64,000 nucleotides of DNA, from the NCBI GenBank assembly GCA_903828515.1, contig CAIKMD010000007.1, positions 1,706,706 to 1,770,705 of the forward strand. Reading direction: 5' to 3'. The notes under the pieces were generated by a model. It saw only the letters and a program-made list of their open reading frames with translations, made no database searches and was not told the origin of the DNA. The position numbers and the translations under genes were made by a program. Each line of letters starts with the position of its first letter. The stretch's first letter is position 1. The stretch is from an uncultured Rhodospirillales bacterium. Its GTDB lineage: Bacteria > Pseudomonadota > Alphaproteobacteria > ATCC43930 > CGMCC-115725. Shown piece by piece: positions 32,131-41,703 of this stretch.

Positions 32131-35007
32131 TTGCGGCAAGTTAAGTGCGCTCGCCAGTTGTCGAAGAAATGCGGGTGCAAAGTTTGGCTCGGAATGGTTT
32201 CCGATCGCCAATCCTTCGTCTCCTTTATAAAGGTAAAGCGGGTGGACATAGCCACGCTCACGTGACTTATTCGAGACATAGCAGTCATCAATGAGTCCAC
32301 GAGCAACGAGGATGTGTGCCCAAGCTTCACTGACGCTCTGGCGGCAAACATGAAACGCAATATTTCTTCCTGCGAGCATGTGTTGGGAAACCTCAGGCCG
32401 CGGCCAATCTACCATCCAATCGACCCAATACACCGGCCGCTTGTCAAATGGACGATAGCTACAAATACGAACGCGCTCTTTCCACTTCTTGTCATTTGCT
32501 ACTTGCCTACGAGCAGCAGGGACTTTCCACCCGCGGGTATCTCCATCGGGATACTTGTCTGACCCCCGCCCAGCGAAATAAGTCTCGCGAATTTCAGCGT
32601 CAGATTGCTTGAGGTTTGCAAAGTCACTGATACGGGCCAGCAATGCTTCTTTATCTAAATCCACAACGAAATTGTCACGGGCGGTAATGAAGCCCGCACA
32701 ATTGAGCGGCATCGCCTCATTGATCTTCCAGCCGCCGTCGTATTCAGCCCTGTAGTCAGTATTTTGCGGCACCAAGAAGTAATACGGGGAGTCGGGTTTC
32801 AGTGTACAGAAGCCACTGTTGGCTACGGAGTGGTTGGCGAGCCACGAGTATTTTACTTCACGCGTACCCCACAAATCGGAGTGCCCGATGTCGCTATTCG
32901 ACCCGCCTCGCGTGGCGAGGCAAATAGCAACGCCCTGTTGAATGTCGAAAACATTCTTATCGGTAACGCCGTCTGGCGGGTTCTCGCTTCTTGTCGTGTT
33001 GCCGTGAAGATCCAGCGCGCGAAGGTAAGAAAAGCTGCCCATAAGGCTTTGCCGCATTCCACGAAACGTCGGGTTGTCAAGGTAGCTGTGATTCGTGATA
33101 AATCCAAAAACCCCCACACCGGCAGTATCGATGGTGATCTGCGCCGTGCGGATGAATTTCACATAGTCGTCTTGAAGCCAGACCTTCCTTTCGTTTAACG
33201 CGGAGCCATCGACGAATTTATAGGCATCAACGATGTGTTGCGCGTGTTCCGACATGTTCGATGAAATACCCGAATACGGCGGGTTGCCTATAACGACAGT
33301 AAAGCGTTTGTGCCGTTTAATTTCGTTTACAGCAGCAGCTTCGTGGGCAAGGGCGTCGAATCCGAGAAGTGGGAGCTGTTTCACCCAAGGCTCAAGCGCG
33401 TTGGTGAGATAGATGCGAGCGCGTTCATCACTGACGAAACGGTATCCGGTCTCGGCGAGCTTAAGGCCAATTTTCATGTGAGCGATGGCGTAAGGCGCCA
33501 TCATAAGCTCGAAGGCATGCAGCCTAGGGAGGAGATGCTTCGGCACATAGTCATTCCATGCGACGCTCCGCTCGGCGTCGGTAAGGCGCTGCTGTTTCCA
33601 CTTGGTGCTGAGTGTACGGTGGATGACGTCAATGACTTCTACTAGAAAAGTGGCCGTGCCTGTGGCGGGGTCTAGGATCTGGACGAAGGGTTCGTCCGGA
33701 GAGATGGTTTGCTTCTCGTCCGCTAGGTCGGTTAGCGGCGGCACCTTCAAGCCGGGATGCTTTTCTAACATCTCGCCCCATGTAGTGGTGTCGGCGAGAC
33801 CATCGGCGAGGCCAAACTCCGTTTGCAGGAGTTCGTGGACACTGCGGACAATGTAGGAGACCACGGGATGCGGGGTGTAGAAGACGCCACGCTGAATCTT
33901 TAACTGCTTGTCATACTCGTGCAGGAAAAGCTCATAGAAGTGCATGACCGGATCTTCATCGCGATTCCTGTCACCGAAATCGCGGACCACCGCCTCCATG
34001 TTGGCAGCGTCTAACAGTTCGACAACTTCGGAGACGCCTAATTCGTCAAAGTCGATACCGGGCCCGCCCGCCTTCCCTCGTCGCCCGCCCACCTTGAGAA
34101 AGGTCTCCATCAATTCGCGCAAGAAGGGGTTTGTGCGCATGTGGGCAGCGAAATCATCGGCGGTTTTCTTGTGTGGATCGGCAATCCGTGCCGAAAGCAG
34201 TCCATATGCGATAGTCTGCGCGTACATATCTGCGAAACCGTCGATGTCGAGGTCGTGGACCAGAGCCCCCCGGAACGCTTTCATGAGCTTGGTCAGTGGC
34301 CCATTATCTGTCTCGATCGCTAAAGCAGTTTTTATGCGATCACGGATAGCGCGGGCGAGTTCGGCAAGCCGAATTGAAAGATCCTTCGAGGTGGTTACAA
34401 CCTCATGATGGCCGAGCGTAAAGGCACTGCGCCACTTCTCGCGCCAAGCTTCGGCGTCGGTCTCGTCGGTGGGCCACGTGAGTCCCTCGGTTAGTTCTCG
34501 CGCGACTGCGTCCAGATGCAACTCGGTGTCGAGATTGTTCCAGCCAAGGACCTTGAGCGTCGGCAGATCCTTTTTGTCTTCCGACTGAGAGAAATGCGCG
34601 AAGGTGATCTGACGCTCTTCACCCTCACCATAATTGGACACGAAAAGAAGGTCGTTTGCGGCCCAAGCGGTACGTTCGGCGCTATTCGCAGAAGCACGCT
34701 TTTTGAGTGCGACTTGATTCAGGATACGACGGAGCGCGACGACAGGAAGATTTTTGCGCTCGAACTTGACGAAGAAGATGCCCCAGGGCTGGCGAGGCGA
34801 GAGCGGGCGTAGCCGTTTGATGCTCTCGATTTTCGCCGCCGTCTTCGGATCGATACCAAGCTCGTCGGCCGTGAAGTCGTAAAAGAGATCGTTTACGTCT
34901 TCGAACGAGTCGCGAGAAATGGGCCACCCCATCTCGTCCCGTAGGTAAGCGATGAGTTGATCGAAGCGTTTGATCCTGGCGAGGGCGGTGCGTTGGTCGG
35001 TCGGCAT
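32128..35007 (-). CDS. Type ISP-like N6-adenine DNA methyltransferase, N-terminal and catalytic part (truncated by stop codon)
   Basis: 959 residues. An N-terminal helical region (1-330: DQLIAYLRDEMGWPIS, WGIFFVKFE) precedes the catalytic domain: GVFYTPHPVVSYIVRSVHELL, SAM motif FVQILDPATGTATFLVEVID, and motif IV FTVVIGNPPYSGISSNM (NPPY, adenine-N6 type). It ends at LASALNLPQ with TAA, but the frame goes on in homologous sequence (GLTSEDIFQYAYAVFHSPG), so a single nonsense codon splits a protein of about 1,349 residues. Unlike true type ISP enzymes it lacks its own Mrr nuclease and helicase; these are supplied by the gene 3 nt upstream. Confidence 0.88.
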   Translation of the reverse strand: MPTDQRTALARIKRFDQLIAYLRDEMGWPISRDSFEDVNDLFYDFTADELGIDPKTAAKIESIKRLRPLSPRQPWGIFFVKFERKNLPVVALRRILNQVALKKRASANSAERTAWAANDLLFVSNYGEGEERQITFAHFSQSEDKKDLPTLKVLGWNNLDTELHLDAVARELTEGLTWPTDETDAEAWREKWRSAFTLGHHEVVTTSKDLSIRLAELARAIRDRIKTALAIETDNGPLTKLMKAFRGALVHDLDIDGFADMYAQTIAYGLLSARIADPHKKTADDFAAHMRTNPFLRELMETFLKVGGRRGKAGGPGIDFDELGVSEVVELLDAANMEAVVRDFGDRNRDEDPVMHFYELFLHEYDKQLKIQRGVFYTPHPVVSYIVRSVHELLQTEFGLADGLADTTTWGEMLEKHPGLKVPPLTDLADEKQTISPDEPFVQILDPATGTATFLVEVIDVIHRTLSTKWKQQRLTDAERSVAWNDYVPKHLLPRLHAFELMMAPYAIAHMKIGLKLAETGYRFVSDERARIYLTNALEPWVKQLPLLGFDALAHEAAAVNEIKRHKRFTVVIGNPPYSGISSNMSEHAQHIVDAYKFVDGSALNERKVWLQDDYVKFIRTAQITIDTAGVGVFGFITNHSYLDNPTFRGMRQSLMGSFSYLRALDLHGNTTRSENPPDGVTDKNVFDIQQGVAICLATRGGSNSDIGHSDLWGTREVKYSWLANHSVANSGFCTLKPDSPYYFLVPQNTDYRAEYDGGWKINEAMPLNCAGFITARDNFVVDLDKEALLARISDFANLKQSDAEIRETYFAGRGSDKYPDGDTRGWKVPAARRQVANDKKWKERVRICSYRPFDKRPVYWVDWMVDWPRPEVSQHMLAGRNIAFHVCRQSVSEAWAHILVARGLIDDCYVSNKSRERGYVHPLYLYKGDEGLAIGNHSEPNFAPAFLRQLASALNLPQ

Positions 35008-35010
35008 ACA

Positions 35011-38000
35011 TCAACCCTCATTGAGTTCCATCCAGCACCTGAGCGCCGGCTTGACGCCAACGGGCGCATCGATTCGTTTCAGGTACGTGTTTTTGATGTG
35101 TTTCTCGACTTTGCTGCGGAGCTCGATCAGAGTCTTCTGCTCTGTCGTGCACTGCCGAGGGGTTTCGCGATTGGATCGGATATTGGTGACGATCTCTGAC
35201 GGCTCTTCGACAATCGCGTCGCGATCGAGATCATAAAGGTACCAACGCGCCGTTCCGACTTCCTCCGAAAACTCCCCGGTTATTCTGTCGAGGGCCGGGA
35301 GCGCATAGCAGAGGAATAGCCCGCGGGTTGCCTTCGCCGGGCGTTTCCGACCGCTAAAAGTCGAGCCGGGAAGAAGCTTGAGGCGGGCCTCGAGCGTGGG
35401 ATCGGCTTGAAGCAGCGCCTGGTATTCCAGGTGCATATCCTCGATTGCGGTTTTGCTGCCTTCATAAGCGTGATTGAACTCTTTTAGCGCCTCGTAATCG
35501 TCATTCGGCGTGAGGAGTTGTTTGCCCTCAATGCCGAGGGTCTTCGAGATCAGCAAGGTTTTCTGGGTGACTTTGCTGAAAAGCGTAAGGATCGCGTTCA
35601 GTTCCTCGGGCGGTAGGAAATTCCAGAAGCTCACTTTCCCCCGGGATGAAGCGACTTCCGGATGGTCAGCGACGAGCTTCTTTTCGGTGTCCGGGTTCAT
35701 CCTTCGGTCCACGCGGCCGATACGCTGCATGAGCCGTACCGGATTCCAATGAATATCGTAATTGATCATCCGGGAGGCATCCTGAAGGTTGAGCCCTTCG
35801 GAGAGGACGTCGGTCGAGATCAGGATGCGGGTCTCTGTCTGGCCGTTCTTAGCGAGTTCACCCGAGGAGGTTCCATTGTAGTACGGCGAGAAACGCCGAA
35901 TGACGTCGGCCCGATTACCCTTGGTAGCACTGTCGACTTGCGCCACACCTTCGATGTCCGATTTCGCGAGTTGACGCATGAGATAGCGTGCCGTGTCGGC
36001 GAACTCGGTGAAAATCAAGACTTTTTGGCCGGCGAGTTCTTTGGACTTGAGCAGGCGCGCCAGCTTTTGAAGCTTGTCGTCGTGCTTGGGTTCGAACTTT
36101 CGAGCTTCGTCGAGGAAGTTGACGATCTGATCGAGGTCGAGGAATGTCTCCGACATCATCTCGACGACGTCATATTCCTTGCGATCGAGACGCTTAACGC
36201 CGTCGAGCATTTCCTGCGGTACGACGTCATCATCTTCGGACTCGTCGCTGTCCTCGTTCCAAAAATCCAAATGACGCTGAATTGCGTAGCCAAGAACTTC
36301 TGCATTTTGGGTCTTCCAGCGTTCGAGGCGTTTCTTTTCGGGCCCCGATTCGCTGTGAACCTCGAGGAACGCTAGCAGCTTCTTTAGGAGCCGCTCGCAG
36401 GACATCTCGAACGCCGCAACGGAACTCTCGAAACGCTTGAGGAAATTGGTCCGGATGAGGCCGACGACTTGTTCCTGTCGTCCCTCTTCCAAAGGATCGA
36501 TGCTTTTATCTTCTCCTTTGTACCAAGCGAGCGGGTAGTACATCGGGAGGGTGAAGAGGGGATTTTTGCGCGTGAAGGCCTTTTCGAACATGTCGAGCAG
36601 TCGCCCGTAGGTCTTGCGGATCGAGTACTCCGCAACTTGCGGCCGCCCGCGGTCTGGAAATACGGCCGCCTTTCCGGTCTCACGGATCTGGCTTTCGCGC
36701 GCATAGGCGCGGCTGCGTTGGACCACGAGCTCCTTGAATATTTCGTCCTTTGCGAGGATGTCCTGAACCACGGGCATTGCCTCGGAGACATCGGATATGT
36801 CATGTCCGACCGTCCGACGTAGCGCCTTCTCCATATTGTTGAAGTGCGCGGTCAGGTTGTTCACGCCAAGGGTTTTTGCGAAATAGGATTCATCTTTTCG
36901 CGTGAACAGCTCCGCCAGGTGCCGGAAGTCGCTCAACCGATTGTTGATCGGCGTCGCTGTCAACATGAACAGAGTTTTGGGTCGCGCCGCGTTGTCGAGG
37001 AGATCGAAGAGCTGGTAATAGCGTGATGGTTCGTCGCCTTGCTCGGGATTGCCTCTGTGTCCCACATTTCGAAAATGGTGCGCTTCGTCGATGACGACAG
37101 CATCCGCAAGCTCGGCGATGCGGCGGAAGCGTTCCGGAAAGTCGCCCTTACGGCCTAGATCGGTATGGCTGAAAACCGCGAGGTTACTGAAATCTGCATT
37201 CCCGCCGATACCGCCGATATGTGGCAGCCATTCCTTTAGATGCGGTTCCCACACGCCTTCCTTCGTCGCCTTGGGCGCGAAAAGCACGACGCGCTTGCCC
37301 TCATGCAGCACGAGCCGCTCGATCAGCATCAGGCCGACGAAGGTCTTGCCGAGACCCACGCCATCGCACAGGAACGCCCCGTTGTGCTGGCGGGCAATCT
37401 TCATCAGCGCCCAATAGGCTTCTTTTTGATAGCGGTCGATCTTGGGGAACATCTTCGAGCGGGTCTCGTCCCACTCGGTTGCCGTCAACTCGTGTCCGCG
37501 AAAGAACTCCTGCAAAGCCTTCGCATAAACGTCGAAGGGCGAATACAAGCGGGTATGTCGATCGACCGTCTCGATGACCGCTTCTGTTACATCGGTCGCA
37601 TCGTTCCAGTGTATTTCAAACCACTCACGGAGCTGGTTCACCTCCCGGGCGCTTTGGATCTGCACGTTTAATTCAATGTTCTTGGTCAGCCCCGGCTTCG
37701 TGAAGTTGCTCGAGCCGACCAGTGCTTGCGAGCCGACCACCTCGAGCTTGGCATGCGTGATGTACGCTTTGGCATGAAATTTATCGCGATCGTAAACACG
37801 ACATTCGATTTGCCGCGAACGCAGGGCATCCAGAATACCTGGAACGCCATGAAGAAAGGGATTGGCGTCCTTGTCGGCTTCGATGCTCGCATCGAGCTGC
37901 GCGGTCGCGCGCTCCTTGACCGCCTCGAGGAGCGCCTTCCTCGTGCGCTGGGTCATCTCGGACCCCATCAGGATACGAATCTTATCCAGCGGCTGCCATT

Positions 38001-38160
38001 TGCCGTCGAGGGCGAGCAGCGCCCCGATCTCGAAGTACCCGGTGGCGATATCGAACGCCTTCGCGATCCCGGTCCATTCCTCCAGGTAGCGCAGGCCGGT
38101 CCAGCCGGAGACGCTGTTGTCGACGATGAAAAGGTCACGCCCCCGGTTTTCTTGGCTCAT
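35011..38160 (-). CDS. PLD-nuclease/SNF2-family helicase fusion (defence or restriction subunit)
   Basis: A 1,049-residue protein. The N-terminal phospholipase-D-like domain (about 15-185) has the HxK box in DKFHAKAYITHAK and a following ALVGSSNFTKPGL. The SNF2-type helicase has Walker A FLCDGVGLGKTFVGLML, DEAH box VIDEAHHFRN, motif III MLTATPINNRLSD, and C-terminal lobe motifs VLIFTEFADTARYL, STDVLSEGLNLQDASRMINY and MQRIGRVDRR. It could translocate on DNA and cut with the PLD site, with self-protection by the coupled methyltransferase 3 nt downstream. The gene looks complete. Confidence 0.88.
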   Translation of the reverse strand: MSQENRGRDLFIVDNSVSGWTGLRYLEEWTGIAKAFDIATGYFEIGALLALDGKWQPLDKIRILMGSEMTQRTRKALLEAVKERATAQLDASIEADKDANPFLHGVPGILDALRSRQIECRVYDRDKFHAKAYITHAKLEVVGSQALVGSSNFTKPGLTKNIELNVQIQSAREVNQLREWFEIHWNDATDVTEAVIETVDRHTRLYSPFDVYAKALQEFFRGHELTATEWDETRSKMFPKIDRYQKEAYWALMKIARQHNGAFLCDGVGLGKTFVGLMLIERLVLHEGKRVVLFAPKATKEGVWEPHLKEWLPHIGGIGGNADFSNLAVFSHTDLGRKGDFPERFRRIAELADAVVIDEAHHFRNVGHRGNPEQGDEPSRYYQLFDLLDNAARPKTLFMLTATPINNRLSDFRHLAELFTRKDESYFAKTLGVNNLTAHFNNMEKALRRTVGHDISDVSEAMPVVQDILAKDEIFKELVVQRSRAYARESQIRETGKAAVFPDRGRPQVAEYSIRKTYGRLLDMFEKAFTRKNPLFTLPMYYPLAWYKGEDKSIDPLEEGRQEQVVGLIRTNFLKRFESSVAAFEMSCERLLKKLLAFLEVHSESGPEKKRLERWKTQNAEVLGYAIQRHLDFWNEDSDESEDDDVVPQEMLDGVKRLDRKEYDVVEMMSETFLDLDQIVNFLDEARKFEPKHDDKLQKLARLLKSKELAGQKVLIFTEFADTARYLMRQLAKSDIEGVAQVDSATKGNRADVIRRFSPYYNGTSSGELAKNGQTETRILISTDVLSEGLNLQDASRMINYDIHWNPVRLMQRIGRVDRRMNPDTEKKLVADHPEVASSRGKVSFWNFLPPEELNAILTLFSKVTQKTLLISKTLGIEGKQLLTPNDDYEALKEFNHAYEGSKTAIEDMHLEYQALLQADPTLEARLKLLPGSTFSGRKRPAKATRGLFLCYALPALDRITGEFSEEVGTARWYLYDLDRDAIVEEPSEIVTNIRSNRETPRQCTTEQKTLIELRSKVEKHIKNTYLKRIDAPVGVKPALRCWMELNEG

Positions 38161-38423
38161 CCCAATGTCCCATTATTTTGCTAGCCCAGCGTGGCTTCTT
38201 GTTTTGCGAGGAAAGGCCACGCCTTAACCGGTCAGCGGAGCCACGATACAATTATTGCGTGCGGAATTGCTAGATTTTCGGGGAGGCTCACGAAAATCGC
38301 AGTTGCCGCGTCGCCGATCACGAAATTTTGGCTGAGATCGGCGATAAACGCGAAATTGGTAGAGGCGGGTTGAAGCGTGCGGCGCGGGCATCAGATGGCG
38401 TTCGTCCTGGCGGCAACCCCTGT

Positions 38424-38786
38424 TCAGCTTTCGGCCGGCCCCACTTCCTCGCGCGCAGGCAAAACGAAAGCGCCACCATCGATCGACAGCGAGCCGGACG
38501 CATAGATCAGGCTCAACTCATCGTCCGCCCGCAGGTTCGACGCGGCAAGTGCGAGCGCCGAGTGTTTCACTGAAATTCGTATTCCCCAACGCCCCTTCAT
38601 CGACAGGCGAATTGCCATCGTAGGGAAGTCTAGGATCAGCACTCCATCCTCGTCATAGATGAGCACGTCCAACGGTACCTTGCTCTTGGCACCGCGCACA
38701 CGTATCGGCGTTCGCGGGGCCCACCCTTGTAGAGCTTTCACAAACTCTGCTCGGTTCACCACGGCTTCGTGTTTGGCATTCATCAT
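38424..38786 (-). CDS. Hypothetical protein
   Basis: A 120-residue soluble protein (AEFVKALQGWAPRTPIRVRG, DVLIYDEDGVLILDFPTMAI, LSLIYASGSLSIDGGAFVLP) with alternating strands in its second half. The family is not recognised. It lies between the helicase and DUF4238 genes on the same strand, so it could be part of the cargo operon. Confidence 0.55.
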   Translation of the reverse strand: MMNAKHEAVVNRAEFVKALQGWAPRTPIRVRGAKSKVPLDVLIYDEDGVLILDFPTMAIRLSMKGRWGIRISVKHSALALAASNLRADDELSLIYASGSLSIDGGAFVLPAREEVGPAES

Positions 38787-38883
38787 TCCAGTTTACCGCC
38801 ATAACGGTCACGAGATGCAATGCGGCTGAGATCGCCCTAATTTTTTTTGGCAGCGAGGGCGAAGTGGGCCGCCAGCGGCCCTA

Positions 38884-39840
38884 TCAGTCTGCGAGGAATT
38901 GATGCGGAGCGATTCGCTGCGTGGAAATGTTCATGAATCCTGTGCCATAGGGGATCCGGTCGGTCACCGCTTCGATGCGGTAGTTCCGATTCTTGGCGAT
39001 GAAGGCGCCAATCCAGTCGTGATTGTCGCGGTAGAAGACCATATCCTCGGCGCATTGGACGATCAGGCGGTTGATCCTGACGATATCGGCGCGCCGCACT
39101 CTTAACTGGCGTGATGTGAATTTGCCAAAAGAGAGATCGGGCACGGTTCCTGATAAGCGAAGGTCCGGAATGATCCGGATCGCCAGATCGGGCGTAAGCG
39201 GGACGATCCAGTTCATCGTGCGGCGGCTCGTGGCTTCGATTGCGATCGGAAAGTCGCTCGTGAAAAACGGGCTGTCCGGTTCGTCGTTAAGAAGTATATC
39301 CCATGGCGAGTTGCCATAAACCGAAGTGCGGCCGATGATCGTACTGATTCCGAGCGCTTGCGGATATTTGGGGTCGACGGTGAAGCCGACTTCCTTGTCC
39401 GTCAGAAGCTCTGCCACTGTTTTCGAGCCGAGTGACGGCGGGGCTCTCGGAAACACGCCTTGCCGATCAAGAATGGTGGCCGACGACTCAAGGAGGCTCC
39501 TTAGCGGTGCACTATGGACGCGCATTGCCGCGGGTGCGCAAGAGCCGACATAGCCGACAAATCCGGCGATGGCGTGGATACATTCGCTGTCGATTCTGTT
39601 GACCCTCAGCTTGGCAACTGAGGCGTTGTATTTCGGTTCGACGCCGCGCAAAAACTCCTCAACTGCACGGTCGTTGATCAAATAAGCGTTGGTGCTGCCG
39701 TTTTCGATCCGGCAAACGCTTTCGGAATTACACGGGAAAGATTTCAAATTGGACTTACGCGTCGCGTGCATAAGACTCCCAAGCGCGGAAGAATAGAAAT
39801 TCCGGAGATGCACTTGCGAGACGTAGTGATCGAGCGCCAT
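38884..39840 (-). CDS. DUF4238 protein
   Basis: A 318-residue DUF4238 protein: ALDHYVSQVHLRNFYSS at the start is the family's HYVPQxxLRNF motif, with AYLINDRAVEEFLRGVEP, DSPFFTSDFPIAIE, MNWIVPLTPDLAIRI and RINRLIVQCAEDMVFYRD. The function is unknown; members are common as mobile-element cargo. AGGA lies about 6 nt before the start codon. The gene appears intact. Confidence 0.85.
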   Translation of the reverse strand: MALDHYVSQVHLRNFYSSALGSLMHATRKSNLKSFPCNSESVCRIENGSTNAYLINDRAVEEFLRGVEPKYNASVAKLRVNRIDSECIHAIAGFVGYVGSCAPAAMRVHSAPLRSLLESSATILDRQGVFPRAPPSLGSKTVAELLTDKEVGFTVDPKYPQALGISTIIGRTSVYGNSPWDILLNDEPDSPFFTSDFPIAIEATSRRTMNWIVPLTPDLAIRIIPDLRLSGTVPDLSFGKFTSRQLRVRRADIVRINRLIVQCAEDMVFYRDNHDWIGAFIAKNRNYRIEAVTDRIPYGTGFMNISTQRIAPHQFLAD

Positions 39841-40053
39841 GTCGGTCCTGCCTCTAGGAGCCTTTCGCTTTGATATTTGCTTTTTAGCCAGCGCAGAGGA
39901 ATGCGCACGGCCGGATATTACGCCGGTCCGTCGAACTCGACGAGCGACCGACAGTCCGGCTGGAAGAACAGACGGCCACTATTCGCCTATCGAGGCGACG
40001 TATTGACGCTACCGCCGCAGTAGAGAACACTCTTGGGTTTGGAGCCAAATTCA

Positions 40054-40239
40054 ATGAACGCACAGGACGCGTTATCAATGAGCAAGCGCCGACTGGCGCA
40101 CCTGGAAGCGTTGCTGATGCAGCCGCTCGAGCCGAGCCAGCGCCTAACGGTGAGGGCGCTCATCCGGTCCCAGAAGGCGGCGTTAAGCCTGCGGATCAAG
40201 GCGGCGAGCGCGACGAGTTCGAAAAGCATGCCGTGTTAG
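40054..40239 (+). CDS. Small hypothetical protein
   Basis: A 61-residue basic helical protein (MNAQDALSMSKRRLAHLEAL, LMQPLEPSQRLTVRALIRSQ). No strong ribosome site and no recognised family; the frame may be extended to 40033. Listed with low confidence because it fills the gap between cargo genes. Confidence 0.35.
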   Translation: MNAQDALSMSKRRLAHLEALLMQPLEPSQRLTVRALIRSQKAALSLRIKAASATSSKSMPC

Positions 40240-40417
40240 TTTAACATGGTGTCCACGGAACCGGCGGCAGCTCACTTTGGCGAGCCGCGCATTTCATCGA
40301 GTTACCGCGCAAAAAGGCTTGGGTTACCATGCGATCCCACCGACTTAGCTGTCGCTGAGCGTCGAGAGCGTTTGAAGGATGTTACGTTCTAACATCTGGT
40401 CGGATTCGGAGTCGCGG

Positions 40418-40633
40418 TTATTCCTCCGACTGTCCAAGGGACCGCGCCGCCAGCAGCTGGCCCTGTATCCAAGCCTTGCGCCACTGCTCCGCGGACAGTT
40501 TCGGTAAACTCGCGCCCGGCCGTGGCTCGGCTGAGTCCGCCGGACTTGGACCGTTTGGTGATGCCAGTGAGGGCGTCACCGCCTCGGCTTTTGCGGGTGG
40601 CGAGGGTGGTGACGAATTGGGTGGCTTGCTCAT
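40418..40633 (-). CDS. Small Pro/Ser-rich hypothetical protein
   Basis: A 71-residue protein. The first 45 residues are rich in Pro, Ser and Ala and likely disordered; a short helical end reads SAEQWRKAWIQGQLLAARSL. Not recognised. It is divergent from the S1/P1 nuclease. Confidence 0.45.
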   Translation of the reverse strand: MSKPPNSSPPSPPAKAEAVTPSLASPNGPSPADSAEPRPGASLPKLSAEQWRKAWIQGQLLAARSLGQSEE

Positions 40634-40768
40634 AAGTTGATGGTCTCGCCTAGTTGCCGCGAGGTCAAGGACATTGGCCCAGTGAGAATACCCCGCAGCG
40701 CGATCAGAAGCGGCCCGAGGGTGCCGCCCTTGCCGCAGGGGCTATCCACCTCATGCTATCGTCTGCGA

Positions 40769-41560
40769 ATGCGCTTGGTCGCCTTCTCAGCCATTCTGAT
40801 CATCGCTTCCGCCGCCCAAGCGTTCGCGTGGGGCAGCGAGGGCCACCGCATCGTTGCCGAGATTGCCGAGCAATACCTTGAGCCGGGTCCAGCGCGGCAG
40901 GTGCGCGATCTGCTAGCGATCGAGAACGCCGCGACGCTGGCCGATGTCTCGAATTGGGCCGATCAGATCAGGGGGCAGCGGCGCGACACGGCTCCGTGGC
41001 ACTTCGTTGACATTCCGATTGGTGCTGCGGTTTATGACCCGGCGCGCGACTGCCCGCATGGCGATTGCGTGGTTGCGAAGATCGACCACTTCGTCGCGAC
41101 ACTAGCCGACCCGGGCTTGCCGCCCCGCAATAGGCTCGAAGCGCTCAAATTCATCGTCCATTTCGTCGGCGACCTCCACCAGCCTTTGCACGCAAGCGAC
41201 AATGACGATCGCGGCGGGAACGAGATCAAGGTCAAGTTTCTCGGTCACCGGACCAATCTTCACGCGGTATGGGATACCGGGATCCTCGCGCCTGCCGTCC
41301 AGGGCGACGAGCGAGGGTATGCGTTGAAGCTCGCCGGCACGATTGCGCCGGCAGAGCTTGCGGCGTGGCGCGGCGGTTCAGCGGCAGATTGGGCCAACGA
41401 AAGCCACTCGATCGCCGCGAGGTTCATCTACGGCGAGCTACCGCACCAGCCGGGCCTGCTCCCTGCGAATTACGGAGACGCCGCGCTATCGACCATCGAT
41501 CAGCAACTCGAATGCGCGGGCGTCCGGCTCGCGGCAATATTGAACCAGGCGCTCCGGTAA
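40769..41560 (+). CDS. S1/P1-type secreted nuclease
   Basis: A 263-residue protein. The signal peptide MRLVAFSAILIIASAAQAFA leads to a mature start WGSEGHRIVAEIAEQYLEPG, where the N-terminal Trp and the His are zinc ligands in the S1/P1 family. Further ligands appear in ADVSNWADQI, TAPWHFVDIP, FVGDLHQPLHASDNDDRGGN and NLHAVWD. It would degrade single-stranded DNA or RNA outside the cytoplasm. The start at 40769 is set by the signal peptide; the frame is open to 40637. It lies just inside the right attachment site. Confidence 0.9.
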   Translation: MRLVAFSAILIIASAAQAFAWGSEGHRIVAEIAEQYLEPGPARQVRDLLAIENAATLADVSNWADQIRGQRRDTAPWHFVDIPIGAAVYDPARDCPHGDCVVAKIDHFVATLADPGLPPRNRLEALKFIVHFVGDLHQPLHASDNDDRGGNEIKVKFLGHRTNLHAVWDTGILAPAVQGDERGYALKLAGTIAPAELAAWRGGSAADWANESHSIAARFIYGELPHQPGLLPANYGDAALSTIDQQLECAGVRLAAILNQALR

Positions 41561-41688
41561 AGACGGTCGATTGCCGCGCTAGCCGCGTGGCGTTCCGATT
41601 CCCAGGACACGGGAATGGGTACAAGAATGGGTATGACGCAGTTGTTCTGCCCAATGCGTTTGAAATCGCTGATATAAAAAAAAGCTTG

Positions 41689-41703
41689 TGGCGGATGGGG
41701 TGA
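41689..41703. repeat. Right attachment site (attR) in tRNA-Ser
   Basis: TGGCGGATGGGGTGA, identical to 21380-21394. It is the reverse of the last 15 nt of tRNA-Ser, from the T-stem to CCA. Confidence 0.88.

Larger units (their letters stand above)
21380..41703. mobile_element. Integrated element (satellite- or prophage-like) in tRNA-Ser
   Basis: The element runs between two exact copies of TGGCGGATGGGGTGA, 20.3 kb apart. The right copy is the 3' end of tRNA-Ser(TGA). The left end carries a P4-type integrase pointing inward. The rest includes an excisionase-like protein, Prim-Pol, a terminase small subunit, tail-type genes, an IS5 scrap, a methyltransferase/helicase pair, a HipA-like kinase pair, DUF4238 and an S1/P1 nuclease. 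No capsid, portal or large terminase gene is present. Several genes (29-31 kb) have lower GC than the flanks. Confidence 0.85.
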
